The notes under the pieces were generated by a model that did not search any database, had not been told where the DNA came from, and saw only the letters and a list, made by a program, of their open reading frames with translations. Below are positions 7,511 through 15,772 of a stretch of 64,000 nt of DNA, one piece after another. Origin of the DNA: Phycisphaerales bacterium UBA7800 (GTDB taxonomy: Bacteria > Planctomycetota > Phycisphaerae > Phycisphaerales > Phycisphaeraceae); NCBI GenBank assembly GCA_002480565.1, contig DLCK01000049.1, positions 5,963-69,962 on the forward strand, in the 5' to 3' direction. The translations under genes were made by a program, and so were the position numbers. Each line of letters begins with the position of its first letter. Within the stretch, counting starts at the first letter, position 1.

Positions 7511-9793
7511 ATGTCAATGATCTCGCGTTACACCCATTGGCTACATACAAAATGGCCAGCAGGCAAAGTCGAAAAAATGCCTGTTGTCAATGATGATGGT
7601 TCCACCAATGTCCCGGGTGTGTATGTCGTAGGCGACCTCACCGGCGTGCCACTGCTTAAGTTCTCCGCCGACACGGGTACGCGTGCCGTGATCACCATCA
7701 CCAACGATCCGACCTTTGCCAAACGCGATGTCTCCGATAATGAAGTGTTGGATCTTGTCATTATCGGTGGCGGGGTTTCCGGCTATGCTGCAGCAATGCA
7801 AGCCCAAAAGCACGGCCTCAAATTCCAACTCCTCGAAGCTGCCCAACCCTTTGCAACCATCGAAAACTTCCCCAAAGCCAAACCCATTTACACGTATCCC
7901 ACAGACATGACACCCGCAGGTGATCTGCAATTTCACGAAAAGTCCGACATCAAGGAAGGCTTGCTTGCTGACTTACATGAGCAGGCTGATGCAGCAGGAA
8001 TCAAACCCACCACCGGCCGCGCCGAGTCCGTCAAACGTGTGGGGAAACTCATACATATCCCGGTGAATGACCAGACTCTCAAAGCCCATCGCGTGATCAT
8101 TGCCATCGGTCGCAGTGGCAACTATCGCAAGCTCAATGTCCCCGGTGAAGAACTATCCCATAAAGTCACCAACCGACTCCACGATCCCAAAGCCTATGCG
8201 AATCAAAACGTGCTGGTCGTCGGTGGTGGTGACAGTGCATTGGAAGCTGCGATCGCGCTGGCTCAAAACAATGCAGATGTCACCCTCAGTTACCGCAAGC
8301 CGGAGTTCTCACGCCCCAAGCCCGAAAATGTCGAAAAACTCGACAGCTTGCAGCAGGAAAACAAACTCAAACTCATGATGGCAAGTAATGTCAAAACCAT
8401 CACAGAAAATGACGTCACCCTCATCGACAAAGATAAACAGGATGTGACAATTGCCAATGATGCGGTCATCACACTCATCGGCCGAGAAGCACCGCTGGAC
8501 TTCTTCCGCAAGTCCGGCATACATATCAATGGTGACCGCAACAGCAAATGGTGGGTGAGTCTGATCTGCGTGCTGGCGCTATTTACCTTCATCTACCATT
8601 GGAAAAAGCCCGGCGTCTGGTTGCCTATCGGCGATTGGTTTCGCGACAACCAATGGTTCCCCTACCAAGTCCCCCAGTGGATGACGCGTCTAAGCGATGT
8701 CTTTGCCAACCCTGCCCATTTATTGGGGACATTAAATAATTCATTGGCATCTCCCGGGTTTTACTATTCACTTTTATATTGTGTGATTATGTTGATCTTT
8801 GGTATTCGACGGATCAAACGCCGTAAAACGCCTTACGTCACTGCACAAACATGGACGTTAATAGCTGTCCAATGGTTACCACTATTTATCCTGCCATACA
8901 TATTGTTACCTTGGATGGGTAATAATGGTATGTTTGATTCAGGTGTGTTTGGTTGGCTAGCTGACCAACTGTTCCCCCGTGTGGATTGGGACCCCAATGG
9001 CAGAGCGTATTACCATGCTTTTGGATTCATCCTTGCCTGGCCGCTCTTTGTCTGGAACGTCTTTACGTCCGAACCGATGTGGCTATGGTTAGCTATCAGC
9101 TTGATTCAAACCTTTGTCATCATCCCGTTCATTGTTTATCGATGGGGCAAAGGCGCGTATTGCGGTTGGATATGTTCATGCGGCGGGATGGCTGAAACGT
9201 TGGGCGACACCCAACGCCATAAAATGCCCCACGGCCCGTTTTGGAATAAATTAAATCTGATCGGTCAGGGCTTTTTATTCATATGTATATTCCTGCTTGT
9301 CACACGTATCTTTTCATGGGTCTGGCCGGATAGCTTTATGGGCAGTGTATACAATGCCGTCCTCAAAGGCATCCCCGTCTTTAACTATGCATGGTTCATT
9401 GATCTGCTCTTTGCAGGCATTATCGGCTTTGGACTCTACTTTCATTTTTCAGGTCGTGTCTGGTGTCGCTTTGCCTGCCCGTTGGCGGCGCTGATGCATA
9501 TCTATGCTCGCTTTTCACAGTTCCGTATCCTCGCGGAAAAAAGTAAATGTATCAGTTGCAACGTATGTACCTGCGTCTGTCATCAAGGCATCGACATCAT
9601 GAACTTTGCCAACAAAGGCAACGCCATGGAAGACCCCGAATGCGTGCGTTGCAGTGCATGCGTGCAAAGCTGCCCGACAGGCGTGTTGACTTTCGGGCGC
9701 GTGAATAAGCATGGCAACGTCATTGCCAAAGACAAACTCATGGCCTCACGCGTGCAAATGGCGGAACTGACCATCGGTGGCAAAAATATTTGA
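7511..9793 (+). CDS. Flavin-dependent pyridine-nucleotide oxidoreductase fused to a NosR/NapH-like membrane ferredoxin
   Basis: 760 residues in two parts. Residues 1-340 are a thioredoxin-reductase/YpdA-like flavoprotein with FAD site VIIGGGVSG (84-91), NAD(P) site VVGGGDSALEAA (236-246) and the ending LIGREAPLDFFRKSGI. The motif PGVYVVGDLTGVPLLK, normally near the C-terminus of this fold, comes first (residues 35-50), so the domain looks circularly permuted. Residues 345-660 carry about six membrane segments with CGWICSCG (550-557) and WCRFACPL, as in NapH/NosR proteins. The tail holds two 4Fe-4S sites: Cys679/682/685/689 and Cys710/713/716/720. It probably moves electrons between NAD(P)H and a membrane or periplasmic partner; the partner is unknown. 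Confidence 0.85.
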   Translation: MSMISRYTHWLHTKWPAGKVEKMPVVNDDGSTNVPGVYVVGDLTGVPLLKFSADTGTRAVITITNDPTFAKRDVSDNEVLDLVIIGGGVSGYAAAMQAQKHGLKFQLLEAAQPFATIENFPKAKPIYTYPTDMTPAGDLQFHEKSDIKEGLLADLHEQADAAGIKPTTGRAESVKRVGKLIHIPVNDQTLKAHRVIIAIGRSGNYRKLNVPGEELSHKVTNRLHDPKAYANQNVLVVGGGDSALEAAIALAQNNADVTLSYRKPEFSRPKPENVEKLDSLQQENKLKLMMASNVKTITENDVTLIDKDKQDVTIANDAVITLIGREAPLDFFRKSGIHINGDRNSKWWVSLICVLALFTFIYHWKKPGVWLPIGDWFRDNQWFPYQVPQWMTRLSDVFANPAHLLGTLNNSLASPGFYYSLLYCVIMLIFGIRRIKRRKTPYVTAQTWTLIAVQWLPLFILPYILLPWMGNNGMFDSGVFGWLADQLFPRVDWDPNGRAYYHAFGFILAWPLFVWNVFTSEPMWLWLAISLIQTFVIIPFIVYRWGKGAYCGWICSCGGMAETLGDTQRHKMPHGPFWNKLNLIGQGFLFICIFLLVTRIFSWVWPDSFMGSVYNAVLKGIPVFNYAWFIDLLFAGIIGFGLYFHFSGRVWCRFACPLAALMHIYARFSQFRILAEKSKCISCNVCTCVCHQGIDIMNFANKGNAMEDPECVRCSACVQSCPTGVLTFGRVNKHGNVIAKDKLMASRVQMAELTIGGKNI

Positions 9794-9828
9794 TACGACA
9801 GCCGACCAACCCATGTACATCATAACAT

Positions 9829-10040
9829 TCAGGCGAGCCGCCGCGTGTCGCCTTTGCCTTATACACAATGTCTTCACGCATTGATTGGACTTAAGTAGGG
9901 TGGTGTAGAGCGACGCGAAACCCACCTTCGCAAAGTCTTGCTCCCTGCAAAACCGGTGGGTTTCGCTCGAAGACTCGCTCTACACCACCCTACATCTGAG
10001 TTGTGTATGAGGCAAAGTGGACACCACGCGGCTCGCCTGA
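9829..10040. mobile_element. MITE-like hairpin element, copy 2 (inverted)
   Basis: 212 bp with outer arms TCAGGCGAGCCGC and GCGGCTCGCCTGA, then CTTTGCCTTATACACAA paired with TTGTGTATGAGGCAAAG, then inner arms TAGGGTGGTGTAGAGCGA and TCGCTCTACACCACCCTA. Its reverse complement aligns along its length with 7118-7321. The outer-stem sequence differs from copy 1, but each copy keeps its own pairing, which argues that the structure is maintained. Confidence 0.8.
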
Positions 10041-10086
10041 TTTAAAAGTGACTTCAGGCGTTTACCATTGATGCGACAAAATTTCA

Positions 10087-10115
10087 TGTTGGGATTCGCA
10101 ATCGACTGATATAAT
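10087..10115 (+). promoter_or_regulatory. Candidate sigma-70-type promoter for the pseudopilin gene
   Basis: TGATATAAT (extended -10, TATAAT at 10110-10115) with TGTTGG 17 bases upstream (10087-10092) as a weak -35. It lies about 230 bp before the pseudopilin start at 10346, leaving a long leader. Confidence 0.4.
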
Positions 10116-10345
10116 GGTTAGCAGCAATGTGTCGGAAAGAGAGAGCCGACATATTTGTGAATAACGATTCCACAGGATCGCAATGATCCACAGGGGGACA
10201 TTCATACATGCCTGCCATTGAGCAGGAATTCAATTTGATTCATATCTGAGACAGATGTGTCATCGCAGCAGACGCGTTGTCTGTGTTTCGATTGGGAAGA
10301 TCGAACCTGCAACCGACACATCGCATGGAAGAGAGAGGAAATCCC

Positions 10346-11047
10346 ATGTCTCAATCTATTTATCGTGCCTTTACATTTGTTGATATGTTGGTGGTACTGG
10401 TCATTCTTGTTGGATTGATTGCCATCGCCTTGCCAATGCTGGGGAATAGTCGTCGAGGCGGTAGCCGCCAGATGCAAAACTCCACACAAATCCGGGGTAT
10501 TCATTCCGGACTTGTCCTGTTTTCACAAGGGAATAACACCTACTATCCCGGCTATGACCGAGATGGCAATCGCATGGAAGACTACTCCGTCGAATTCCGT
10601 TTTCAGGAATTACTCGATGACAACTATTTCACCGGCGAATACATCATCAGCCCCAGTGAAACCAAGTCCGCATCCAATACAACACCCAGCAAAATCACCA
10701 CCGCCAACTACTCCTATGCCATGCTCAATCTATCTGTATTGGATTCACCGCGCAATCACGAATGGCGAGACACCTCCAACTCCGAAGCGGTCGTCCTCAG
10801 CGACCGGGCAATTAGTAATGGTAAAGATGGTGCTATTAAATCTGTCCATACCAATCCCAGTAGCGATATCAACGAATGGCGTGGTGCGATGGGCTGGAAC
10901 GACAATCATGTCACGTTTGAAGCAACACACGACCAACTGACCACACAATATGGCGACAGCCAGTTCACAGCCGACAATATCTTCGATACTGAATCTGGGT
11001 CAATGGTGTATGAAGGTGTGGATGTGATTGTTGATACAAAGAAGTGA
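10346..11047 (+). CDS. Pseudopilin (type II secretion / type IV pilin-like) with atypical leader
   Basis: A 233-residue protein. GAGAGAGGAA at 10331-10340 sets the ATG at 10346. A short leader is followed by RAFTFVDMLVVLVILVG, a prepilin N-terminus in which the usual FTLIELLVV is altered: alanine precedes the cleavage point and Asp replaces the conserved Glu5. The rest is a soluble globular domain with GYDRDGNRMEDYSV and a C-terminal region GWNDNHVTF resembling the 'H-x-DG'-type end of planctomycete pseudopilins. It stands alone upstream of the RAYT/REP region. The substrate or assembly machine is unknown. Confidence 0.8.
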   Translation: MSQSIYRAFTFVDMLVVLVILVGLIAIALPMLGNSRRGGSRQMQNSTQIRGIHSGLVLFSQGNNTYYPGYDRDGNRMEDYSVEFRFQELLDDNYFTGEYIISPSETKSASNTTPSKITTANYSYAMLNLSVLDSPRNHEWRDTSNSEAVVLSDRAISNGKDGAIKSVHTNPSSDINEWRGAMGWNDNHVTFEATHDQLTTQYGDSQFTADNIFDTESGSMVYEGVDVIVDTKK

Positions 11048-11065
11048 TGTAGGAACAAATTCACA

Positions 11066-11189
11066 GACGCGCGAGCTGTCAGCTCGCGGCTATTGAATGA
11101 ATATTTAATACTGGTGCTCTTGACATTGTCGATCGCTTGTGTTTGAGATCAATTTTCAATAGCCGCACGCAGACTTGCGTGCGCGTGCC
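11066..11189. repeat. REP pair (BIME-like) downstream of the RAYT gene
   Basis: Two inverted REP-like units share the frame ACGCGC...GCGGCTATTG but have different hairpins: GCGAGCTGTCAGCTCGC on the plus strand and GCACGCAAGTCTGCGTGC in the opposite unit. They are separated by about 60 bp. An almost identical pair is at 11675-11788, in the same order, on the other side of the transposase gene. Confidence 0.8.
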
Positions 11190-11190
11190 T

Positions 11191-11658
11191 TTATTTTTCA
11201 TACCAACTTAAGCCTTTGTGTCTGGGAAAATATATGTTCATGAGATATTCAAAGTGTTGTTTGTCTTTGACGCGCTTTTGAGAACCTTTGCGGCTGAACC
11301 ACTGTTGCTTTTGAACTGACTGATTCAGATGGCGCGTCAAGGCTTGTTTGACAGTGCTTTTTAGCATGGCGGTAGAACGCTGGTCTTGCCAACTGATGAG
11401 AATGTGGATGTGCGACGAATCAGTCGCAATGGCATGGAGTCGGTAGTGTGAATGGCTAAGATTTTCCTGTAAAGCATCAATCATGCATTGCTGAACGGAT
11501 TGATTGAATGTCACGACATCTTGCGTTTGTCGTAGGCGGTAGGATTGAGCCATTTGTTCGTCAGTTTTCAAAATACCTTTGCCTTGTTGAACGTAGCCCT
11601 GTTTGCGATCGGGCATCCATGATGCGTAGGCATGGAATGTGAAGAGATAAACTGGCAT
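11191..11658 (-). CDS. REP-associated (RAYT-like) Y1 transposase, HUH superfamily
   Basis: 155 residues starting MPVYLFTFHAYASWMPD. The HUH metal-binding motif is HIHILISW (His83, His85). The downstream helix KQALTRHLN aligns with KAYATRHLRE of the RAYT embedded in valS, but the position of that protein's candidate catalytic tyrosine is alanine here, so the active tyrosine must be elsewhere (for example FEYLM) or absent. RAYTs are single-copy transposases thought to mobilise REP sequences. The gene is tightly flanked on both sides by matching REP pairs (11066-11189 and 11675-11788), as expected for a RAYT and its cognate palindromes. No IS200-type partner gene is present. Confidence 0.8.
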   Translation of the reverse strand: MPVYLFTFHAYASWMPDRKQGYVQQGKGILKTDEQMAQSYRLRQTQDVVTFNQSVQQCMIDALQENLSHSHYRLHAIATDSSHIHILISWQDQRSTAMLKSTVKQALTRHLNQSVQKQQWFSRKGSQKRVKDKQHFEYLMNIYFPRHKGLSWYEK

Positions 11659-11674
11659 GAGTTAAGTGTATCAA

Positions 11675-11788
11675 ACGCGCGAGCTGTCAGCTCGCGGCTG
11701 TTGAATAAAAACAAGCACGTGAATTGATAGCACGAGCTTGTTTTTTTATTGATTTCAATAGCCGCATGCAGACTTACATGCGCGTCTT
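11675..11788. repeat. REP pair (BIME-like) upstream of the RAYT gene
   Basis: The left unit, ACGCGCGAGCTGTCAGCTCG then CGGCTGTTGAATAAA, is nearly identical to 11067-11102. The right unit is CAATAGCCGCATGCAGACTT then ACATGCGCGT. Between them is ACAAGCACGTG...CACGAGCTTGTTTTTTTA, a hairpin with a T-run that could end transcription on the plus strand. The pair separates the RAYT from the 3' end of valS. Confidence 0.8.
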
Positions 11789-11805
11789 TGTAATGCTTCC
11801 GAGGG

Positions 11806-14800
11806 TTACAGACTTGCTAACTGTTGTTTTAGGGATTCGACTTCTGCTTGCTTGGCAGTGAGTTGATCGCGGGTCTGTTGTACCAAGTGGGCTGGCGCTT
11901 TGTCGGCATAGCTTGGGTTGGCTAAGCGCCCTTGCAAGCCGGCGACCTGTTTTTCGGCATCGGCAATGAGTTTACCCAAGCGTTCTTTTTCTTCATCTGC
12001 ATTGACCAGGTCATGCAGGTACACTTCCATCTCGCCGAGGACACTACTTGCGGCATTCTGCGGTTTGGTGATGTCTGCAGCAACGGCCAATTCACTAATG
12101 GCTGCAAAGGTCTTGAGTAACTCAGCGGATGAATTTAAACGTGCTGCGTTATCGCCGGACGCTTTGATGGAACAGACAACCTGCTGACGGGGTGGGATTT
12201 TGTAGGCAGTCCGCACCTGACGAACCGCGGTCACCACATCGACAAGTAAATCAAACTCCTTAACCGCGTCGGCATCAATCAATGCTTCAGCATTGGCAGG
12301 CCAATGAGCATTGACCAGTAACGTACTTGCAGGCAATTCCAAACCATCCACACCACGCTGTGGCACGACCTGATTAAGACGTTCCCAAAGCTTTTCGGTG
12401 ATGTAGGGCATGCCCGGATGCAGTAAACGCAAAATCGCATCCAACACCGTGGCCAACACATTGGCCTGCACGGGATTGGTCTTGATCGTTGGCTTGATCG
12501 CTTCAATGTACCAGTCACAAAAGTCCCGCCAAACGAAGTCATACAGACCATCAGCGTAGGGTTTGAACTCGTAACCCTTGATCGCCTTGGTGGTCGATGC
12601 AATGGTTTGAGCAAGGCGTGAAAGGATCCAACGGTCGGCCAGCGTGAGTTCACCTGTGTCACTTCCGGGGGTCATGGATTCAAGATTCGACAAGCTGAAT
12701 CGCACGGCGTTCCAAAGTTTGTTGGCAAAGTTTCTACCAAGGTCAAACTTCTCACTGGTGTTGCGGGCGGCGGGCATCTCGTCGGTCGGAGTTTGCTTGC
12801 CAGAGGACACACCATAGCTGGAGACCATCTTCTTACCTTTGGCATGGGGGCTGTCCTGCAATGGGGCCGCGACTTTGTGGCCGCGACCGTCACCGACATA
12901 CTTGGGCGTGAAGCTTTGCTGCGTGTGCGGGCAAACCATATCAACGGGCAATCGCACGTCCTGCGTTTGCGTGGTCATGCTTGCTAGCGTAAAGCGCATC
13001 GCATCGCTGCCATGCAGATGGATAATATCAAAGGGATCGACACCATTGCCCAGCGACTTACTCATCTTCTGGCCGTGACCATCCTGGATCATTGCGTGAA
13101 TAAACACATCCTTAAAGGGTAAATCACCCTTGCGGAAGTATCGATTAAACATCACCATTCGGCTGACCCACAACGTAATGATTTCACGCGCGGTACACAG
13201 CACGGAAGTCGGGTTCCATGTTTGAAGTTCAGGCGTTTCGTTAGGCCAACCCATCGTGGACATTGGCCATAAGCCAGAGCTGAACCATGTGTCGAGGACG
13301 TCGGGGTCTTGTTGCAGTTTGCCATGTAACATATTAGCTACAGATTGGGCAGCATCAGTAATTTCTTTGCTTTCGGTAATAATCTCAGGTAACGGACTGC
13401 CTTCTAATGGTTTTTTCCGTGATTGAGAAATTGCATCTTTAACGATCAATTGAGCCATTTTTATAAAGTATTCTGCGGCTTTTTCATCTCGAACACAGAT
13501 ATACACTTTGTATTCAGAAGCTTCCCATTGACCAATCGCTGCATAACTTTCAGGAATACCAATACAAACTGAATAAGTATCAAGACGGTTCTGCAATTCT
13601 GATAGATATGCTTCACCATTTTCACCTGCTGAACAAGACGGGAACTGGTCTGAGGGATCATTGGATACTTCAGCAACCGTTGACCACACCGGAATCCGGT
13701 GCCCCCACCACAGTTGGCGGCTGATACACCAGTCGCGGATATTTTCGTGCCAGGACTGGAAATTCTTAGCATAGCGGGTGGGGTAGAATCGCAGGTAGTC
13801 GGAGTCCGCTTCCTTACGGGTGCGGCTCGTTGTTGTGTTAGAAGGTGGGGTTTCTGACGAGCCGCGACCGTGAGGGAGCGGATTCCCTCGAACAGGTGCA
13901 GGCTCAAGTTCTTGACCTTGTGCATCCAGAACATAATCCACAGCAGCCAAATGTGTTTCGTCGGTGTTGAGATAGCGTGTACTACCATGACGCGTCCAAA
14001 CACGTCGGTCTGCGTCAATTTGTTTTTTTTCTCTGAGATGACGGGTCGCATAGGCTTTAAAATCATTCATCACTTTTTCAGGTGATGTATCCGCTGTGAC
14101 AACCACATGAACGTGATTGGTACGAACATGTAATGCGTGCAATTGCCAGTTACGGTGGGTGCAAACTTCAACAATACTATCTTGAACAACTTGGCGATCA
14201 ACGGGGTCCATATCGAAAGCAGGTTGCTTCATCTGGGCAAAATCCAGCTTTTCACGTTCTTCATCGCCACTTAAAAATTCCTGGCCCAAGATGTTATGGT
14301 TGCGATCGACAGAACCTTTTTCTTTGCCATGTAGCCATGTGCCGTAGGTTGTGAAAGTGATGAAGTATGGCTGGGAATCCGCTCCCTCACGGTCGCGGCT
14401 CGTTGGGGTGTCGGTGAAGGTGGGTTGGCCTTGATCTTTCCAGACACAACCTTCGGAGGGTTGGCGTTGTTCGGGAGCCATGGCATTGAGGGCGCTGCCT
14501 GCTAAACGTTCGTCGGTGACCTTCACGTACCACTGGTCGGAGAGATAGGGTTCGACGGGGACGTGGGAGCGATAGCTATGGCCGACGCTGTGTTTGTAGG
14601 GTTTCTTTTCGACGAACAGGTCGCAGGCTTCAAACCATTTGACGATAGCTTTGCGGGCGTCTTCACGGGACAAACCGATGAAGGGTGCCAGTTCAGCATT
14701 GTCTTGGGGCTTTTCGGATTCGGGCCAACCGTGGGTGATGCTGATTGAAGCATCCAATGCCATGACGTTGATGACACCAAGGTCGTGTCGTTGGCCGATC

Positions 14801-15747
14801 AAATAGTCATTGGGGTCATGGGCGGGGGTGACCTTCAAAAAGCCTGACGCAAATTTTGCTTTTTCGTCGGATGATTCGGGGTCAGCAATCACCACGTAGT
14901 CGTCGCCGATGATGGGGATCACGCGGTTGACAATGGGGAGTTTGACGAACTGGCCGATGGTGTGCTTGTTGGCTTCGTCGTTGGGGTTCACTGCGACGGC
15001 AGTATCACCGAGCATGGTTTCGGGACGGGTGGTGGCCACGGTGACGGTTTCGCCGGTGAGATTGCCATCCTTATCGCAGACGGGATACTTCAGATAGTAG
15101 AAGAATCCGTCGACGTCCTTGGCTTCGACTTCATCATCTGCCAGGGCGGTTTGGGTAGCCGGGTCCCAGTTGACCAGACGTTTGCCACGGTAGATCAGGC
15201 CATCTTTGAAGAGTTGGAAGAAAGCTTCGCGGACGGCCTTGGAGCAGTTTTCGTCCATGGTGAAAGCCTGGCGATCCCAGTCACAACTGCAACCCATGGC
15301 TTTGAGTTGGTCGGTGATGCGGCCTTCGTATTCGTCTTTCCATTCCTGAACCAAGCCGATGAACTTGTCGCGTCCACCTTCGCCAGCGAGTTCCATTTGC
15401 TTGTGTTCTTTGAGGGCGGGTTTGCCTTCAGCCTGGAGACGTTTATCGACGACGGTTTGGGTGGCAATGCCAGCGTGATCCGTGCCGGGCATCCACATGG
15501 TGTTGAAGCCTGCCATGCGGTGATAGCGTGTGAGGATGTCCTGCAAGGTGTTGTTCAGGGCATGGCCCATGTGCAGGGCAGCGGTGACGTTTGGCGGCGG
15601 GATGACGATGGAGTATGGCGGCTTGACCTTGCCATCTTTGTCTTTGGTTCCTGGGGTCGCATGAAAGGACTTGGTGTCGTTCCATCGCTTGGTAATTTCC
15701 GCTTCAATCTCAGCGGGTGCATACATGGGGGCAAGTTCGCTGCTCAT
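11806..15747 (-). CDS. valS: Valyl-tRNA synthetase with an in-frame RAYT transposase insertion
   Basis: Class I synthetase that charges tRNA-Val. HIGH-type motif PPPNVTAALHMGHALNN and KMSKS motif in GQKMSKSLGNGVDPFDII; the editing domain with TTRPETMLGDTAVAVNP, the anticodon domain and the C-terminal coiled coil (last ~70 residues) are all present. From ATG 15747 (MSSELAPMYAP) it has 1,313 residues against about 900-950 normally. About 200 extra residues (nt 13801-14404) are a complete RAYT transposase between LAGSALNAMAPEQ and LRFYPTRYAKNFQSWHENIR, a variable spot before the conserved RDWCISRQLWWGHRIPVW. Two other lineage-type expansions follow: ~110 residues after GHRIPVW in place of the zinc ribbon, and ~55 before RNFANKLWNAVRFS. 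No stop or frameshift interrupts the gene, so it may make a working fusion. Confidence 0.93.
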   Translation of the reverse strand: MSSELAPMYAPAEIEAEITKRWNDTKSFHATPGTKDKDGKVKPPYSIVIPPPNVTAALHMGHALNNTLQDILTRYHRMAGFNTMWMPGTDHAGIATQTVVDKRLQAEGKPALKEHKQMELAGEGGRDKFIGLVQEWKDEYEGRITDQLKAMGCSCDWDRQAFTMDENCSKAVREAFFQLFKDGLIYRGKRLVNWDPATQTALADDEVEAKDVDGFFYYLKYPVCDKDGNLTGETVTVATTRPETMLGDTAVAVNPNDEANKHTIGQFVKLPIVNRVIPIIGDDYVVIADPESSDEKAKFASGFLKVTPAHDPNDYLIGQRHDLGVINVMALDASISITHGWPESEKPQDNAELAPFIGLSREDARKAIVKWFEACDLFVEKKPYKHSVGHSYRSHVPVEPYLSDQWYVKVTDERLAGSALNAMAPEQRQPSEGCVWKDQGQPTFTDTPTSRDREGADSQPYFITFTTYGTWLHGKEKGSVDRNHNILGQEFLSGDEEREKLDFAQMKQPAFDMDPVDRQVVQDSIVEVCTHRNWQLHALHVRTNHVHVVVTADTSPEKVMNDFKAYATRHLREKKQIDADRRVWTRHGSTRYLNTDETHLAAVDYVLDAQGQELEPAPVRGNPLPHGRGSSETPPSNTTTSRTRKEADSDYLRFYPTRYAKNFQSWHENIRDWCISRQLWWGHRIPVWSTVAEVSNDPSDQFPSCSAGENGEAYLSELQNRLDTYSVCIGIPESYAAIGQWEASEYKVYICVRDEKAAEYFIKMAQLIVKDAISQSRKKPLEGSPLPEIITESKEITDAAQSVANMLHGKLQQDPDVLDTWFSSGLWPMSTMGWPNETPELQTWNPTSVLCTAREIITLWVSRMVMFNRYFRKGDLPFKDVFIHAMIQDGHGQKMSKSLGNGVDPFDIIHLHGSDAMRFTLASMTTQTQDVRLPVDMVCPHTQQSFTPKYVGDGRGHKVAAPLQDSPHAKGKKMVSSYGVSSGKQTPTDEMPAARNTSEKFDLGRNFANKLWNAVRFSLSNLESMTPGSDTGELTLADRWILSRLAQTIASTTKAIKGYEFKPYADGLYDFVWRDFCDWYIEAIKPTIKTNPVQANVLATVLDAILRLLHPGMPYITEKLWERLNQVVPQRGVDGLELPASTLLVNAHWPANAEALIDADAVKEFDLLVDVVTAVRQVRTAYKIPPRQQVVCSIKASGDNAARLNSSAELLKTFAAISELAVAADITKPQNAASSVLGEMEVYLHDLVNADEEKERLGKLIADAEKQVAGLQGRLANPSYADKAPAHLVQQTRDQLTAKQAEVESLKQQLASL
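13801..13886. repeat. Inverted REP pair at the 3' edge of the valS-embedded RAYT
   Basis: GGAGTCCGCTTCCTTACGGG then TGCGGCTCGT (13801-13830) faces ACGAGCCGCGACCGTGAGGG then AGCGGATTCC (13857-13886). The second unit is a perfect reverse complement of the copy at 14374-14404; the first is diverged. On the valS strand the pair encodes LPHGRGSSETPPSNTTTSRT and KEADS, so it stays open in the reading frame. Confidence 0.82.
14374..14404. repeat. REP unit at the 5' edge of the valS-embedded RAYT
   Basis: GGAATCCGCTCCCTCACGGT then CGCGGCTCGTT. It is the exact inverse of 13857-13886 and is translated as SRDREGADS on the valS strand. It marks the left border of the insertion relative to the valS reading direction. 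Confidence 0.82.
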
Positions 15748-15772
15748 GGCTTTGCTTTCGTGCGTTGAGGCT

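Larger units (their letters stand above)
13801..14404 (-). mobile_element. RAYT transposase plus flanking REP palindromes, inserted in frame in valS
   Basis: About 604 bp. Reading with valS, a REP translated as SRDREGA is followed by PYFITFTTYGTWLHG, GSVDRNHNILGQEFL, the HUH motif VRTNHVHVVV (two histidines), KAYATRHLRE with a candidate catalytic tyrosine, VWTRHGSTRYL and a C-terminal YVLDAQGQ. This is a full-length Y1/RAYT domain of a type I recall as common in planctomycetes. It is bounded by REP copies at 14374-14404 and 13857-13886 (inverted), with a third, degenerate copy at 13801-13832. No start codon of its own is evident at its N-terminus and no stop occurs at its end, so it can only be translated as part of ValRS unless a non-standard start is used. 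Confidence 0.88.

Noticed and set aside
13461..14066. A 201-residue alternative frame on the minus strand within the valS/RAYT region
   Set aside because: It lacks RAYT or synthetase motifs, whereas the valS frame carries both without interruption.
14962..15768. A 268-residue open frame on the plus strand opposite the 5' part of valS
   Set aside because: It is the mirror of a strongly conserved valS coding region; its translation shows no domain and it has no ribosome site.
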